From: JANWKQ01 sp964624635
Lineage (GTDB): Bacteria > Bacteroidota > Bacteroidia > CAIKAF01
Direction: 5' to 3'
Assembly (NCBI GenBank): GCA_964624635.1
Contig: CAZUXM010000050.1
Location: 1 to 20,108 of the forward strand
Length of the DNA stretch: 20,108 nt
Part shown: positions 1-9,200 of the stretch, piece after piece
Layout: each line of letters begins with the position of its first letter
Numbering within the stretch: position 1 is the stretch's first letter
Made by a program: the position numbers and the translations under genes
Notes under the pieces: generated by a model
What the model was told of the DNA's origin: nothing
The model's database searches: none
Seen by the model: the letters and a program-made list of their open reading frames with translations, nothing else

Positions 1-3000
1 ACCCAGCCCAGCCCATTTACCATTATACCAAGCTCAGTTAATTCTGCCTGTACTATTCCATCAGGTCAAGCCTGTGTAAGTGTTTCCGGAGGTACTGCAG
101 GGTATTCTTATAGCTGGAACGATCCCGCACATCAAACAACCAATTGTGCAAATAATATTTCACCAGGCTCCTATTCAGTCACCATTACCGATGCCCATCA
201 GTGTCAAGACAGCACGCTTGTTACCGTAAATGCCAATAATGCTGGTATAGCAAGTATTACGGTATTAAATAATAACCCTTGTCCGACTTCCTGTTCAGGA
301 AGTGCCAGTGTAAACATGCAGGGTGGCGCACCTCCGTATACTTATGCATGGAATGACCCAAACTATCAAACCACGCAAATTGCTAATGGACTATGTACCG
401 GAGCTTTTGCCGTAACTATTACAGATGCAAATGGTTGTCAATCTTTTGCTAATACCAATATTACTTCAAATAGCGCTGTTACTTCCATCGCCTCCTTTGA
501 TAGCTCTGCGTGTAATCTTCCGGTAGGAAGGGCATGTGTATCTAGCTCAAATGGGGTTCTTCCTCATACGTATGTGTGGGATGATGCAAATAATCAAACT
601 ACTGCTTGTGCCAGTGGAGTTATAGCGGGTTGGTACCACGTAACCATTACTGATGCCAATGGATGTACAAAAAAAGACAGCATTGAAGTTATCGATAAAA
701 AAGATATGATCGCCAATACCGTGGTATTAGAAAATGCCGCCTGTTATGGATCTTGCGACGGTAAAGCTAGAGTTGACGTTACCTTCGGTACGCCCCCTTA
801 TTCATATTTATGGAATAATTTAGGCAATCAAAATAGCCAAATAGCTACGGAATTATGTTTTGGTGATTACATTGTGACTGTTACCGATGCAAACAATTGT
901 ACCGTAACGTCTCAAGTATCAATTACTCAACCCACCGCTTTTTCATTCACATCAAGCACCATAGATGCAAGCTGTAATAACGCAGACGGACAAGCATGTG
1001 TGAATGTTGCAGGACCAAATCCTCCATATACCTATATATGGGACGATCCTTCTCATCAAACTACAAGTTGTGCATTTAATGTTGCTTCAGGAATATATAA
1101 AGTTACCGTTACAAATGCAGATTTTTGTCAAGATTCTTTTTCTGTAACCGTTATAAACGGAAATGCAGGAGTGCCTAATGTCAGCTTGGTATCAGGCATA
1201 TTGTGCCATGGAGATTGTTCCGCTTCTGCAACGGTTTCTATGACCGGTGGTTCTAGTGTTTCCTCGTATTTATGGGACGATGCATCAGCTCAAACTACAC
1301 AATTAGCAACCGGACTATGCGCCAGAAGCTATACTGTTACTGTAACAGAAACCAATGGATGTACTTCAATCGATACGATTACCATTACTGAACCCAAAGC
1401 TTTATCTTCAACAATTAATAGCACCAATGCTTCTTGTGGAAATAATAATGGCCAAGCCTGCGTTACAACTATTGGCGGAATAACTCCTTATACGTATTTA
1501 TGGAACGATGCCAGTCAGCAAACTACCCCGTGCGCTAGTAATTTGCTCGCCGGGTGGTATAAAGTAACCATTACCGATGCCAATTTATGTACTAAAATTG
1601 ATAGTATTGAAATATTAGGATCTATTCCTCCTAGTATTCAAACCACTTTAATTCAAGATGTTCAATGTTATGGCGCTTGTGATGGAGAAGCTTCTGTCAA
1701 TATTACAGGAGGAACCCTCCCTTTCACCTATGAATGGAACGATGTAAACCATCAAACCACTCAAATTGCTGCCAATTTATGCATCGGAAATTATTCAATT
1801 ATTGTATCGGACCTTAACAATTGTAAAGACACTGCCTTTATTAGCATAACTGAACCCACTCCCTTAATTTCAATCGCCAGTCAAACAGATGACTATTGTG
1901 ACCAATTAATCGGCCAAGCTTGTGTAAACGTAAGCGGAGGAACACCCACATATACCTATCAATGGAATGACCCAAATAATCAAACCGGAAATTGTGCCAA
2001 TAATATTGGCTTAGGAGATTTTATGGTAATAATTACGGATGCGCATAATTGTAAAGATACAGTGAACTTTATGATTAATAATGTTGCTGCCCCTACAGCA
2101 AATGCACAGGTATTAAATGATGTAAGCTGTTTTGGTGCATGTGATGGTTCTGCCATGGTTACTAGCACTGGAGGTACCGGATTAATAACATATACATGGA
2201 GTGATGGAAATGCTCAAACCACCCCTACGGCAAGCAACTTATGTGCAAGAACTTATACCGTAAGCGCAACAGATACGAAGGGATGTTATTCAACAGATCA
2301 AGTAATTATTATTGAACCAACTAAAATAATAACCTCTCCAATTATTGAGGATGAGCAATGTTTAAATGCTTGTAATGGATCTATTACTATCAATACTGTT
2401 GGGGGCGTATCTCCTTACCAGTATAGCTTTGATGATGGTGTAAATTTTGGTCCCGTAAATTCTTTAAGTGATTTGTGTAATGGCGAATTTTATACAGTAA
2501 TTAAAGATAATACCGGTTGTTTGCGAAGAGATACCTTACTTATGGGAACCGGCACCCTCTTTATTGATGCGGCAATTCTTCCTTTAAATAGTCTTTGTGA
2601 AAATGGTAATATGGTAGATTTATCTTCTGTGAACGCTGGCGGAATTTGGTCGGGAGTCGCAATTATTGATCCAAATACAGGTATGTTCTCCCCCACTATT
2701 GCCGGAATAGGTACTCATGAAGTGTATTACACCACGCAAACCCCTTGTGGAGATCAGGATACCATTCTCATAACTGTTCTTCCAAATTTTAATGCACGCA
2801 TATTAGCAACCAATCCTATATGCGAAGGCATAATAAGCACACAACTAAGTTCCGTCATGGGCGGAGGAATTTGGAGTGGCCCAGGAATTTCAGATCCCAT
2901 AAATGGTATTTTTAATGCAGCCCTTGCTGGTCGAGGCCAACACATTATAACTTACTCAAACAGTGATGTATGTGGTGATACGCAAACCACCACAATTACT

Positions 3001-4002
3001 GTTCTACCGGTCGATTCTATTTTTGTTAATGTACATGATTTATGTATGGATGCTACTCCTATTGTTTTATCATCTTTACCAACGGGTTATTGGTCAGGGG
3101 CAGGAATCATTAATCCTAATCCGGGGGTATTTAGCTCTGTAATAGCAGGATCTGGAGATAAAGAAATCTTATACATAAATCCGGGTGCCTGTTTAGATAC
3201 ACAGAAATATACTATTCATGTGCATGAATTACCAAATGTAATCATAGATGCAGATATACATGCCGGTTGCCCTCCTTTAGAAGTAAACTTCTATAATTTA
3301 ACAGCCAATGCAAATACATGTCATTGGAGCATAAACGGATCCAAATTGGATGCATGTGAAAATATAAATTACACATTCCCTTATCCCGGGGTTTATGATA
3401 TTACTTTAAAAGTTACTGATATACAAGGATGTACCCAAGAAAAATCGTTTGAAAACTATATAAAAGTGTATAACAAGCCAAAGGCAGACTTCACCTTTGA
3501 TATTTTAGAATCAAAAAATATTATTAAATTTAAAGATTTATCAGAGGGCGCTTCTTTTTATCGTTGGAATTTTGGATCTGAAGATCCTAATCCGTCTATT
3601 CCTTTACCTATTTCGGGTGATCTTACTATGTGTTTAGAAGTTGAAAATGATAATGGCTGTATTGATTCAATTTGTAGAAATACGCGTTTCATTCCTCCTT
3701 TCTTCGTCTATATTCCAAATACGTTTACTCCAAATAATAACCATGTAAATGATGTATTTTACCCAACATTATCAGAATTGGAAGATGTAGCAGAGTATGA
3801 ATTTTTGATCTACAACCGTTGGGGGGATATTGTTTATCGTTCAACCAATCCAAAGGATACTAAATGGGATGGAAAATACAATGGTGAAACATCAAGGGAA
3901 GCGGTTTATAACTGGAAATTGAGCTTTGTTCATTCTACTTCAGGAACTATTTATAATAAATATGGTCAGGTAACCTTATTAAAGGGAGATGAACCCAAAT
4001 AA
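1..4002 (+). CDS. SprB-like giant repeat surface protein with CHU_C T9SS domain (5' partial)
   Basis: The reading frame is open from base 1, so the true start lies outside the window; the first in-frame ATG (316) is internal to a repeat. The 1333 visible residues divide into eleven SprB-type repeats (about 1-2560), three beta repeats with a G-x-W-S-G core (about 2566-3230), two PKD-like domains (about 3235-3690) and a terminal CHU_C / gliding-motility C-terminal domain. The last is recognised by YIPNTFTPNNN, NDVFYP, YNRWGD and KWDGKYNG. CHU_C domains are established T9SS export and surface-attachment signals. Flavobacterium SprB is a mobile gliding adhesin, so a cell-surface adhesin is the best guess. 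No enzymatic domain is visible. The gene ends 43 bases before the next start on the same strand. Family assignment is strong; a role in gliding is inference. Confidence 0.9.
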   Translation, partial: TQPSPFTIIPSSVNSACTIPSGQACVSVSGGTAGYSYSWNDPAHQTTNCANNISPGSYSVTITDAHQCQDSTLVTVNANNAGIASITVLNNNPCPTSCSGSASVNMQGGAPPYTYAWNDPNYQTTQIANGLCTGAFAVTITDANGCQSFANTNITSNSAVTSIASFDSSACNLPVGRACVSSSNGVLPHTYVWDDANNQTTACASGVIAGWYHVTITDANGCTKKDSIEVIDKKDMIANTVVLENAACYGSCDGKARVDVTFGTPPYSYLWNNLGNQNSQIATELCFGDYIVTVTDANNCTVTSQVSITQPTAFSFTSSTIDASCNNADGQACVNVAGPNPPYTYIWDDPSHQTTSCAFNVASGIYKVTVTNADFCQDSFSVTVINGNAGVPNVSLVSGILCHGDCSASATVSMTGGSSVSSYLWDDASAQTTQLATGLCARSYTVTVTETNGCTSIDTITITEPKALSSTINSTNASCGNNNGQACVTTIGGITPYTYLWNDASQQTTPCASNLLAGWYKVTITDANLCTKIDSIEILGSIPPSIQTTLIQDVQCYGACDGEASVNITGGTLPFTYEWNDVNHQTTQIAANLCIGNYSIIVSDLNNCKDTAFISITEPTPLISIASQTDDYCDQLIGQACVNVSGGTPTYTYQWNDPNNQTGNCANNIGLGDFMVIITDAHNCKDTVNFMINNVAAPTANAQVLNDVSCFGACDGSAMVTSTGGTGLITYTWSDGNAQTTPTASNLCARTYTVSATDTKGCYSTDQVIIIEPTKIITSPIIEDEQCLNACNGSITINTVGGVSPYQYSFDDGVNFGPVNSLSDLCNGEFYTVIKDNTGCLRRDTLLMGTGTLFIDAAILPLNSLCENGNMVDLSSVNAGGIWSGVAIIDPNTGMFSPTIAGIGTHEVYYTTQTPCGDQDTILITVLPNFNARILATNPICEGIISTQLSSVMGGGIWSGPGISDPINGIFNAALAGRGQHIITYSNSDVCGDTQTTTITVLPVDSIFVNVHDLCMDATPIVLSSLPTGYWSGAGIINPNPGVFSSVIAGSGDKEILYINPGACLDTQKYTIHVHELPNVIIDADIHAGCPPLEVNFYNLTANANTCHWSINGSKLDACENINYTFPYPGVYDITLKVTDIQGCTQEKSFENYIKVYNKPKADFTFDILESKNIIKFKDLSEGASFYRWNFGSEDPNPSIPLPISGDLTMCLEVENDNGCIDSICRNTRFIPPFFVYIPNTFTPNNNHVNDVFYPTLSELEDVAEYEFLIYNRWGDIVYRSTNPKDTKWDGKYNGETSREAVYNWKLSFVHSTSGTIYNKYGQVTLLKGDEPK
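49..2560 (+). repeat. Eleven SprB-type repeats, exact 231-nt period
   Basis: The first cysteine codon of successive repeats lies at 49, 280, 511, 742, 973, 1204, 1435, 1666, 1897, 2128 and 2359, every step being exactly 231 nt (77 residues). Two classes alternate. Class A has cysteines at repeat positions 1, 9, 33 and 52 with a GQACV-like strand. Class B has them at 1, 5, 39 and 53 with a CYGACDG-like start and usually ends in ITEP. The order is A-B five times, then one extra, degenerate B-like copy. Both classes share a Y-x-W-[ND]-D core and a Y-x-V-T-x-T-D strand typical of SprB repeats. Copies are clearly diverged at the DNA level. Confidence 0.92.
2566..3230 (+). repeat. Three W-S-G beta-sandwich repeats
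   Basis: Three consecutive units share the pattern [GY]-x-W-S-G-x-[AG]-I-x-[DN]-P-x-x-G-x-F, then A-G-x-G and a closing beta strand ending in V-L-P or H-E-L-P. The W codons lie at 2647, 2872 and 3091, giving spacings of 225 and 219 nt. This motif recurs in Bacteroidota surface proteins just before PKD and CHU_C domains. Here it forms a stalk between the SprB array and the PKD domains. The role as spacer is inference. Confidence 0.75.
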
Positions 4003-4045
4003 TTATTTTAGATTTGAATTCCAAGTGCTCTTTATTTTTAAATTA

Positions 4046-4579
4046 ATGAAATTATTTTTAATCCCTATATTTAGTCTGCTATCGATATTTTTAATTGTAA
4101 GCTGTAGAAAAGATCCACAATTGAATAACCAAGTTCTGACTAAATCATCAAAAGAGATTAAAACGCTAGATTCAATTTATTCACCCACCTTAATAGATAC
4201 TTCCAATCAGTATTTTCTTAAAATTAGTGTTACAAATTTTAAATCCATCGATGGAAACATAAATATCGCGCTTTTCGATGATGAGGCTTCGTTCGATAAC
4301 AAATCTACTTACTATATAGCCAAATCGTATGCTGTGAATAATGATACTATGGATATTATTTTGACTAATCTACATCCTCATACATACGCTTTATCTCTTT
4401 ATCATGACCAAAATAAAAATAATGAATTAGATCAAAACATTTTGGGAATACCTCAAGAAGGTTTTGCTTTTTCAAATAATGCCATGGGTGCATTTGGCCC
4501 TCCTAGTTTTAATATGGCTAAATTTGAAATTAAAAAGAATGTGAATTCTTATCAAAAAATTTCCCTTAAATACTTTTAA
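4046..4579 (+). CDS. DUF2141 domain lipoprotein
   Basis: The 177-residue product starts with a lipoprotein signal, MKLFLIPIFS followed by a hydrophobic stretch and the lipobox IVSC with the acylated cysteine at residue 20. An in-frame ATG at 3989 exists but overlaps the SprB-like gene and would put 19 residues before the signal peptide, so ATG 4046 was chosen. Residues about 57-177 match the DUF2141 pattern: an N-terminal beta strand (LKISV), a HDQNKNNELD segment, G-I-P-Q-E-G, then FSNNAMGAFGPPSF and a closing strand ending in KYF. DUF2141 proteins are widespread in Bacteroidota and of unknown function. The gene may be co-transcribed with the SprB-like gene, 43 bases upstream. Attachment to the periplasmic or outer-membrane leaflet is inferred from the lipobox. 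Confidence 0.85.
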   Translation: MKLFLIPIFSLLSIFLIVSCRKDPQLNNQVLTKSSKEIKTLDSIYSPTLIDTSNQYFLKISVTNFKSIDGNINIALFDDEASFDNKSTYYIAKSYAVNNDTMDIILTNLHPHTYALSLYHDQNKNNELDQNILGIPQEGFAFSNNAMGAFGPPSFNMAKFEIKKNVNSYQKISLKYF

Positions 4580-4667
4580 CGAATAATTAATAGTTTAAAA
4601 TAACTAAATTTTAAGTTCAAAAGAGCAGAAATTTGCACAAAAAAGCTCCTCCTAGGTATTTTTAACT

Positions 4668-4700
4668 AGTGATTAACAGTTTTAAAAAATCACTTTTTTA
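4668..4700 (+). terminator. Possible intrinsic terminator after the DUF2141 gene
   Basis: AGTGATT at 4668-4674 pairs perfectly with AATCACT at 4688-4694, with a 13-nt loop and a short T run directly after the stem. The stem is only 7 bp and AT-rich, and it lies 89 bases past the stop codon, so termination is plausible but not certain. The rest of 4580-4860 is AT-rich. Apart from an E. coli-like TGCTATAAT at 4766-4774, of doubtful meaning in this phylum, I see no TAnnTTTG box or gene there. Confidence 0.4.
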
Positions 4701-4860
4701 ATTCTATGCAACCCTCTACCAGCAAGCATTTCGGATCTTTGTTTAAAAATTTAATTTAAAATTTATGCTATAATATTTGTTATTATGAAAAAAAAGTAAA
4801 TATTTGTAACATTAATTATTAATAAAACGTTTAACACTAAAACACTAAAAAAGAATTTTT

Positions 4861-5511
4861 ATGAAAACATTAAGAAACCTAATCGTAGCCACAGCAGTTT
4901 TGGGAACTGGCTCGATGTTTGCACAGCCTATCCACGATATCGCTGTGATCCCAGTAGCTATCACTATTAACACTACGATGAGATTAAATGTCGTGAGCGG
5001 TGGTAATGTTGAATTTGTAGTAAATACTATTTCACAATACGAAAATGGTATTTCAAATCCTAACCCTGGTGCTAACGATAGAATTCATGACACTCGTTTC
5101 ACAGTGGCTTCATCAAGAAACTTTGACGTATTAATGTTTGCTGAAGATGCTTGTTTTGTTGGAACAGACGTTGCTTCTGCTGGTACAATTAATACAATTG
5201 CATTAAATAACGTTGGTTATGTTTTACATGCAAATGGATTACACACACATGCTGGTGAAGTATTCTTAATTTCAGACGCATCTGAAAATATTGTTTCATT
5301 AAATAACAATACAGCTAACGTTGTTGTTTCTTACAACAGTCTTAGTGCAACCGGTGACGTTGGTGGAACAAACGATAATGACTATACTATCAATTGGGAA
5401 TTAGCTACAAGCCGATTAATCTCATTAACTGGTAACGCATCTTTACTTGAGCAAAGTATTCCTCAAGATAGATATATTACAAATGTTTACTTGGTTTTAT
5501 TAGCTCGATAA
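4861..5511 (+). CDS. Small secreted beta-rich protein, possible appendage subunit
   Basis: The 216-residue product begins with a clear signal peptide (MKTLRNLIVATAVLG, cleavage likely near MFAQ). The mature part is beta-rich, with few lysines and one cysteine. By eye it shares a layout with the next gene's product: an F-x(n)-[YL]-x-NGI segment, a following T-x-[FI]-x-V strand, a central NTI-x-L strand and a last hydrophobic strand (VYLVLLAR here). That layout and the alternating hydrophobic C-terminal strand recall a fimbrial or coat subunit, but I do not recognise a named family. GGT, GCT, GTT and AAC codons look commoner than in neighbouring genes, which would fit high expression. A strong intrinsic terminator follows, so it can be expressed in excess over the genes downstream. 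Being a real secreted protein is secure; the subunit role is inference. Confidence 0.8.
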   Translation: MKTLRNLIVATAVLGTGSMFAQPIHDIAVIPVAITINTTMRLNVVSGGNVEFVVNTISQYENGISNPNPGANDRIHDTRFTVASSRNFDVLMFAEDACFVGTDVASAGTINTIALNNVGYVLHANGLHTHAGEVFLISDASENIVSLNNNTANVVVSYNSLSATGDVGGTNDNDYTINWELATSRLISLTGNASLLEQSIPQDRYITNVYLVLLAR

Positions 5512-5532
5512 TCTCATAAAAATCTTTTTAAT

Positions 5533-5563
5533 AAAAAAAAGCCGGTATTATCCGGCTTTTTTT
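5533..5563 (+). terminator. Strong intrinsic terminator
   Basis: GCCGG (5541-5545) pairs with CCGGC (5552-5556) around the loop TATTAT. The stem is flanked by eight A (5533-5540) and seven T (5557-5563), which can extend pairing and serve as the U tract. It lies 22 bases after the stop of the secreted-protein gene. It should separate that gene, at least partly, from the following genes. Confidence 0.88.
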
Positions 5564-5570
5564 ATTTTTG
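5563..5570 (+). promoter_or_regulatory. Candidate Bacteroidota -7 box TATTTTTG
   Basis: TATTTTTG matches the Bacteroidota -7 consensus TAnnTTTG exactly. It begins at the last T of the terminator and lies 20 bases before the ATG at 5591. No clear -33 TTG element is visible at the usual distance; the hairpin occupies that place. In AT-rich DNA a chance match is possible. Confidence 0.4.
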
Positions 5571-5590
5571 TACATTCTATTTTATAAAAA

Positions 5591-6184
5591 ATGAGAATTT
5601 TCCGACGACAAATAATTCTAATGTTTTTACTGTTAATTGTTAGTCAGAAAAATTTCGGCCAGGCATCTGCTGGCTTTTATATTGAAACTGGCTCAATCGT
5701 TCCCTTTTCTTTTAGCTCATTTGCTAAATTACAAAATGGAATTACTTATACTGATTGGACCACGATTCGAATCAAAATGCAAGAATTAACTGTTGATGCA
5801 ACTGATACATTTGCATTAGGTTGGACATTGAGCTTTAGAGCATTAACAGCAACTATAGAAGGAGACAGGGGAGTTCCGGCAGATAACCTGCCTCTGAATA
5901 CCATTCGCCTATCTTCTGCTGATGACTCGCCCAATCCACCACAATTTATCCCCATTGCCTTAACGGATTTAACAAATGCTTATCAAACATTAGCAAGTGC
6001 TACAGGAGGGCTGCATGTGCCCAACTCGGCCACAGTAGGCGATCCTGATGAAACTATTTTAAAAATAACCTTTGAATGTGGCGCAAATAATGCCGGTTGT
6101 CCGGCAGCACCCTGTAACATGCTTTTTGGTAGAGAACCCGATATATATACTGTTGATATAGAATTGTTAATTACTGTCCCATAA
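5591..6184 (+). CDS. Small secreted protein, possible second appendage subunit
   Basis: The 197-residue product has a signal peptide (MRIFRRQIILMFLLLIVSQK, cleavage near FGQ/ASA). The mature region is rich in beta strands. It shares spaced landmarks with the preceding secreted protein: an F-x(n)-L-x-NGI-T-Y segment, an LNTIRL strand, and a terminal strand IYTVDIELLITVP with alternating hydrophobics. Three cysteines cluster in CGANNAGCPAAPC, unlike its neighbour. It is followed after 60 bases by the large outer-membrane protein gene. No named domain was recognised. The pairing of two subunit-like proteins with a usher-like protein suggests a major/minor subunit relationship, which is inference. 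Confidence 0.78.
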   Translation: MRIFRRQIILMFLLLIVSQKNFGQASAGFYIETGSIVPFSFSSFAKLQNGITYTDWTTIRIKMQELTVDATDTFALGWTLSFRALTATIEGDRGVPADNLPLNTIRLSSADDSPNPPQFIPIALTDLTNAYQTLASATGGLHVPNSATVGDPDETILKITFECGANNAGCPAAPCNMLFGREPDIYTVDIELLITVP

Positions 6185-6222
6185 CTTAATTAACTATTTC
6201 TTTATCCATTCATTCAAATTAG

Positions 6223-6230
6223 TATCTTTG
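6223..6230 (+). promoter_or_regulatory. Candidate Bacteroidota -7 box TATCTTTG
   Basis: TATCTTTG fits TAnnTTTG exactly and ends 14 bases before the TTG start of the outer-membrane gene, which would give a very short leader. No TTG is seen at the -33 position; TTTC at 6197-6200 is the nearest. Read-through from the 5591 gene could also serve this gene. Confidence 0.4.
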
Positions 6231-6244
6231 CCCATCATAATATT

Positions 6245-9200
6245 TTGAAAGGTACAAAGAAATATATTTTACTAAGCTTCTTATGGCTTACGGCTTTTAC
6301 TACCTTTTCTCAAGGAGATTCGGCCGTGATTCCGAATCCTCCTAAAAAAGAATTAAGTGCTGTCTTTACCAAATATAAATCCGATCATGATCCAAGTGAA
6401 GTGTTTTTTAACGTACTTAAAATCACAAACAACACCAATAACCCACAGCAATTCAGAGTTAAACTAAATATACCAGAGACCTGGAACCAATTCTTGCAAG
6501 CAAATGGAGATGAAAAAATCACACTCAATCCAGGCGAAGTAAAATATATTCCCATCAGGACTTCTATGCCAAAGAATATCAAGGGGGGAGTCGCTTACAT
6601 TATGAGTGCCGAACTGGTTGATGATGATGGATTCTTACTTTGCCCATCTACTTATTCATATATTAATATTCCCCGGGTTTCCAATTGGAAGATGAGATCA
6701 GAAAACCGATACATTTACATTAATGAAGGGGAAGTTTTTAAAAAATTAAAGATCGTATTTGAAAACCGAGGAAACTCTGAGGAAAATATAAAATTAGACC
6801 TAGAACTTGGAAGAAAACTTCAAATAGTTGGAATAAATGCAAACAAAATTCAATATGGTATTCATTTGTCCGCTTATACTGACACCACCATAGAATTAGA
6901 TGTTAAATATACAGCAGATTATAATGAAATTCCATCCACTCGGGACAATAAACTTTTTGTAACCGCTAAAAGTGGCGAAGCAAGCCCATCACAGTCCATA
7001 AATTTTTGGTTTGAATACATAAGAAGTAACTATGAAAACCCATTAGCAGAAGAGGAGTCTCCTTTAACCATTTGGGTTGATTTATTTAATTTATTAACCA
7101 AGGATGGTTATATTACTATTCAAGCTGGAGCAAGCGGAACCCTGAAATTTAAAAATAAGGATAGACTTAATTATTATTTCTATAATGGAAATATTTTCAA
7201 TATTAATTCGACAAGAACTGTAGGTCAGCAATATTACCAATTCTCTCGAATGTATGTTAAATATTCTTCTAAAAACTATTCAATAGCTGCGGGAGATGTT
7301 ATGGCAGGCGGCTGGGGGTTTCCGTTAAATGGCAGGGGTGTCAGTGGAGAATACAGATATAAAAAACATTCTTTTTCTGCTTCTATTACAAGAAATATTT
7401 TTAATCCAATTTATGGAATGGGTGTTTCACATGGATACAAGGTCTCGAATAATTTTACAACCAATTTAGGCATTGGAGTTAAATTAGACCAAGTAAGAAA
7501 CATACAAACAATCATACCAAGCATTGGTTTTACTGCAGGCTTAAAAATTCATCAAATACAATATATTGCCTCCCCATCGTTTTCAAATATAAACGGAACC
7601 TTACATACCGGATATGGTCACCAGCTCAATTATTCAGCTCTCTTTAATAAAAAATTAAGAGTTTCTTTTTCGGATCGATACACCTCCAAATATTTTATCG
7701 ATGCTAGTGGAACCTTTAATGCGATAAATGCCAGCCTTTCTTATGCTATGGCAAATGCTCAATCAATTAATATCAGATATTCCGGTTTTCTATCTAATCC
7801 CAGTGTTTTAAATTCGAACCTTACTGTTGTTAATTTAGGCAGAAGAGATTTTCATTTAATTACCCCGGTTTATTCAAAATCATTTAAAAAGTTTACCATT
7901 AATACAGGTCCTNNNNNNNNNNNNNNNNNNNNNNNNNNNNNNNNNCGAGAGCTCTGTAACCTTACAACCTCAATTTGTAAGTAATAATTATCAATTATTT
8001 TTTGGAGTAACCGCTCGCGGAAAAAGAAAAAATCAAACGGTTTCCGGAACCACTATTGTTAGTTATACAGATATTACCACCTATTCAAATACGGCCCCTA
8101 CTGTACCTCAAAAATTGCCCGGATTTATGAGCACTACTTTTTTGCTTAATACCAGATTTGATCAAAGCGGACTTATGTTAGCTTATTATTATGGTTCGCC
8201 TAGTTACATTGCCCAAAGATATTTTACCAGTGCAGGAAAAGGGAATAAAAGTTTTAGAATAAATCCTTATATGCATAAGCTTTTTTTTCGCGGAAAATTG
8301 GATGTAACAATCAATGGATCATATTGGTATCAAGTAGTTGATAAAACAAGCCGAACCTCTATTTTTTCTTATATCATTTATAATATAGGCAAAGGATGGA
8401 GCGTGAATGCCAATATTTTGTTATATAATTTTAATAGGATTGATGAAGATAATACAAAACGAACATTTAGTGATTTAAATTTTAATTTAGGTGTTAAAAA
8501 GGTATTTGATTTACCTCAACCCGCAGTAAAATATCGTGATTTAAAAATTGTGTTTTTCAGAGATTTAAATGGAAACAGAATAAAAGATGAAAACGAGGTG
8601 GGTATTGACAATATATTGGTTAACCTCGAAAACCAAAAAGATTCATTAAATATCAGTTCTGAGGATTTTTATTCAGTTAATTTAATATCCGATCAATTTG
8701 GTGAAGTTAATTATTCACGCTTACCAGCAGGTTTATATAACGTTTCTACACAGGAACTCAACGGCGCAAATGAATATGTAAATGAGTTAGGAAAAGTTTT
8801 TCAAATAAATTTAGAAGATGATATGACCACTTTTGTTCCCTTTATTAAATCGAACAAAATTTACGGTAGCATCATGATTAAAAGAGATCCTTTTTCTTCT
8901 TTAGGATATGTTTCTCCGGGTAATATTAAAGTAACAGCCACTGACACCTTAGGCAATGCTTATCCTGCTTTAAGTAATGCTGATGGCGATTTTATTATTT
9001 ATGCCCCACAAGCCGGATTATATACAGTAAGTGCAAAAAATATTTTTGGAGATGGATTTATTTTGAGACAATCAGAATTTATGGTAGATTTTAACGGATT
9101 AAAAGAATTTGCCCTCACTTTTGTTTTTGAAGAGCGAAAAAGAAAAATTAACTTCTCCGGAGATGCAAATGGACTCAATTTGGCTAATAAAAATTTCAAT

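Noticed and set aside
316..318. ATG as the start of the SprB-like gene
   Set aside because: The frame is open upstream to base 1 and the ATG lies in the middle of a repeat.
49..2560. Regularly spaced repeats suggesting a CRISPR array
   Set aside because: The period is 231 nt, the frame is open throughout, and the conservation is at the protein level in SprB-type domains.
3989..4045. Upstream ATG for the DUF2141 lipoprotein
   Set aside because: It overlaps the preceding gene and would place 19 residues before a typical lipoprotein signal.
4785..4799. Mini reading frame ATG AAA AAA AAG TAA as a leader peptide
   Set aside because: Four codons in very A-rich DNA; easily chance, and no attenuator structure is linked to it.
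7946..7984. Gene end at 7984 after the 33-N gap
   Set aside because: That frame is an artefact of the gap length; the barrel continues in another frame open from 7947.
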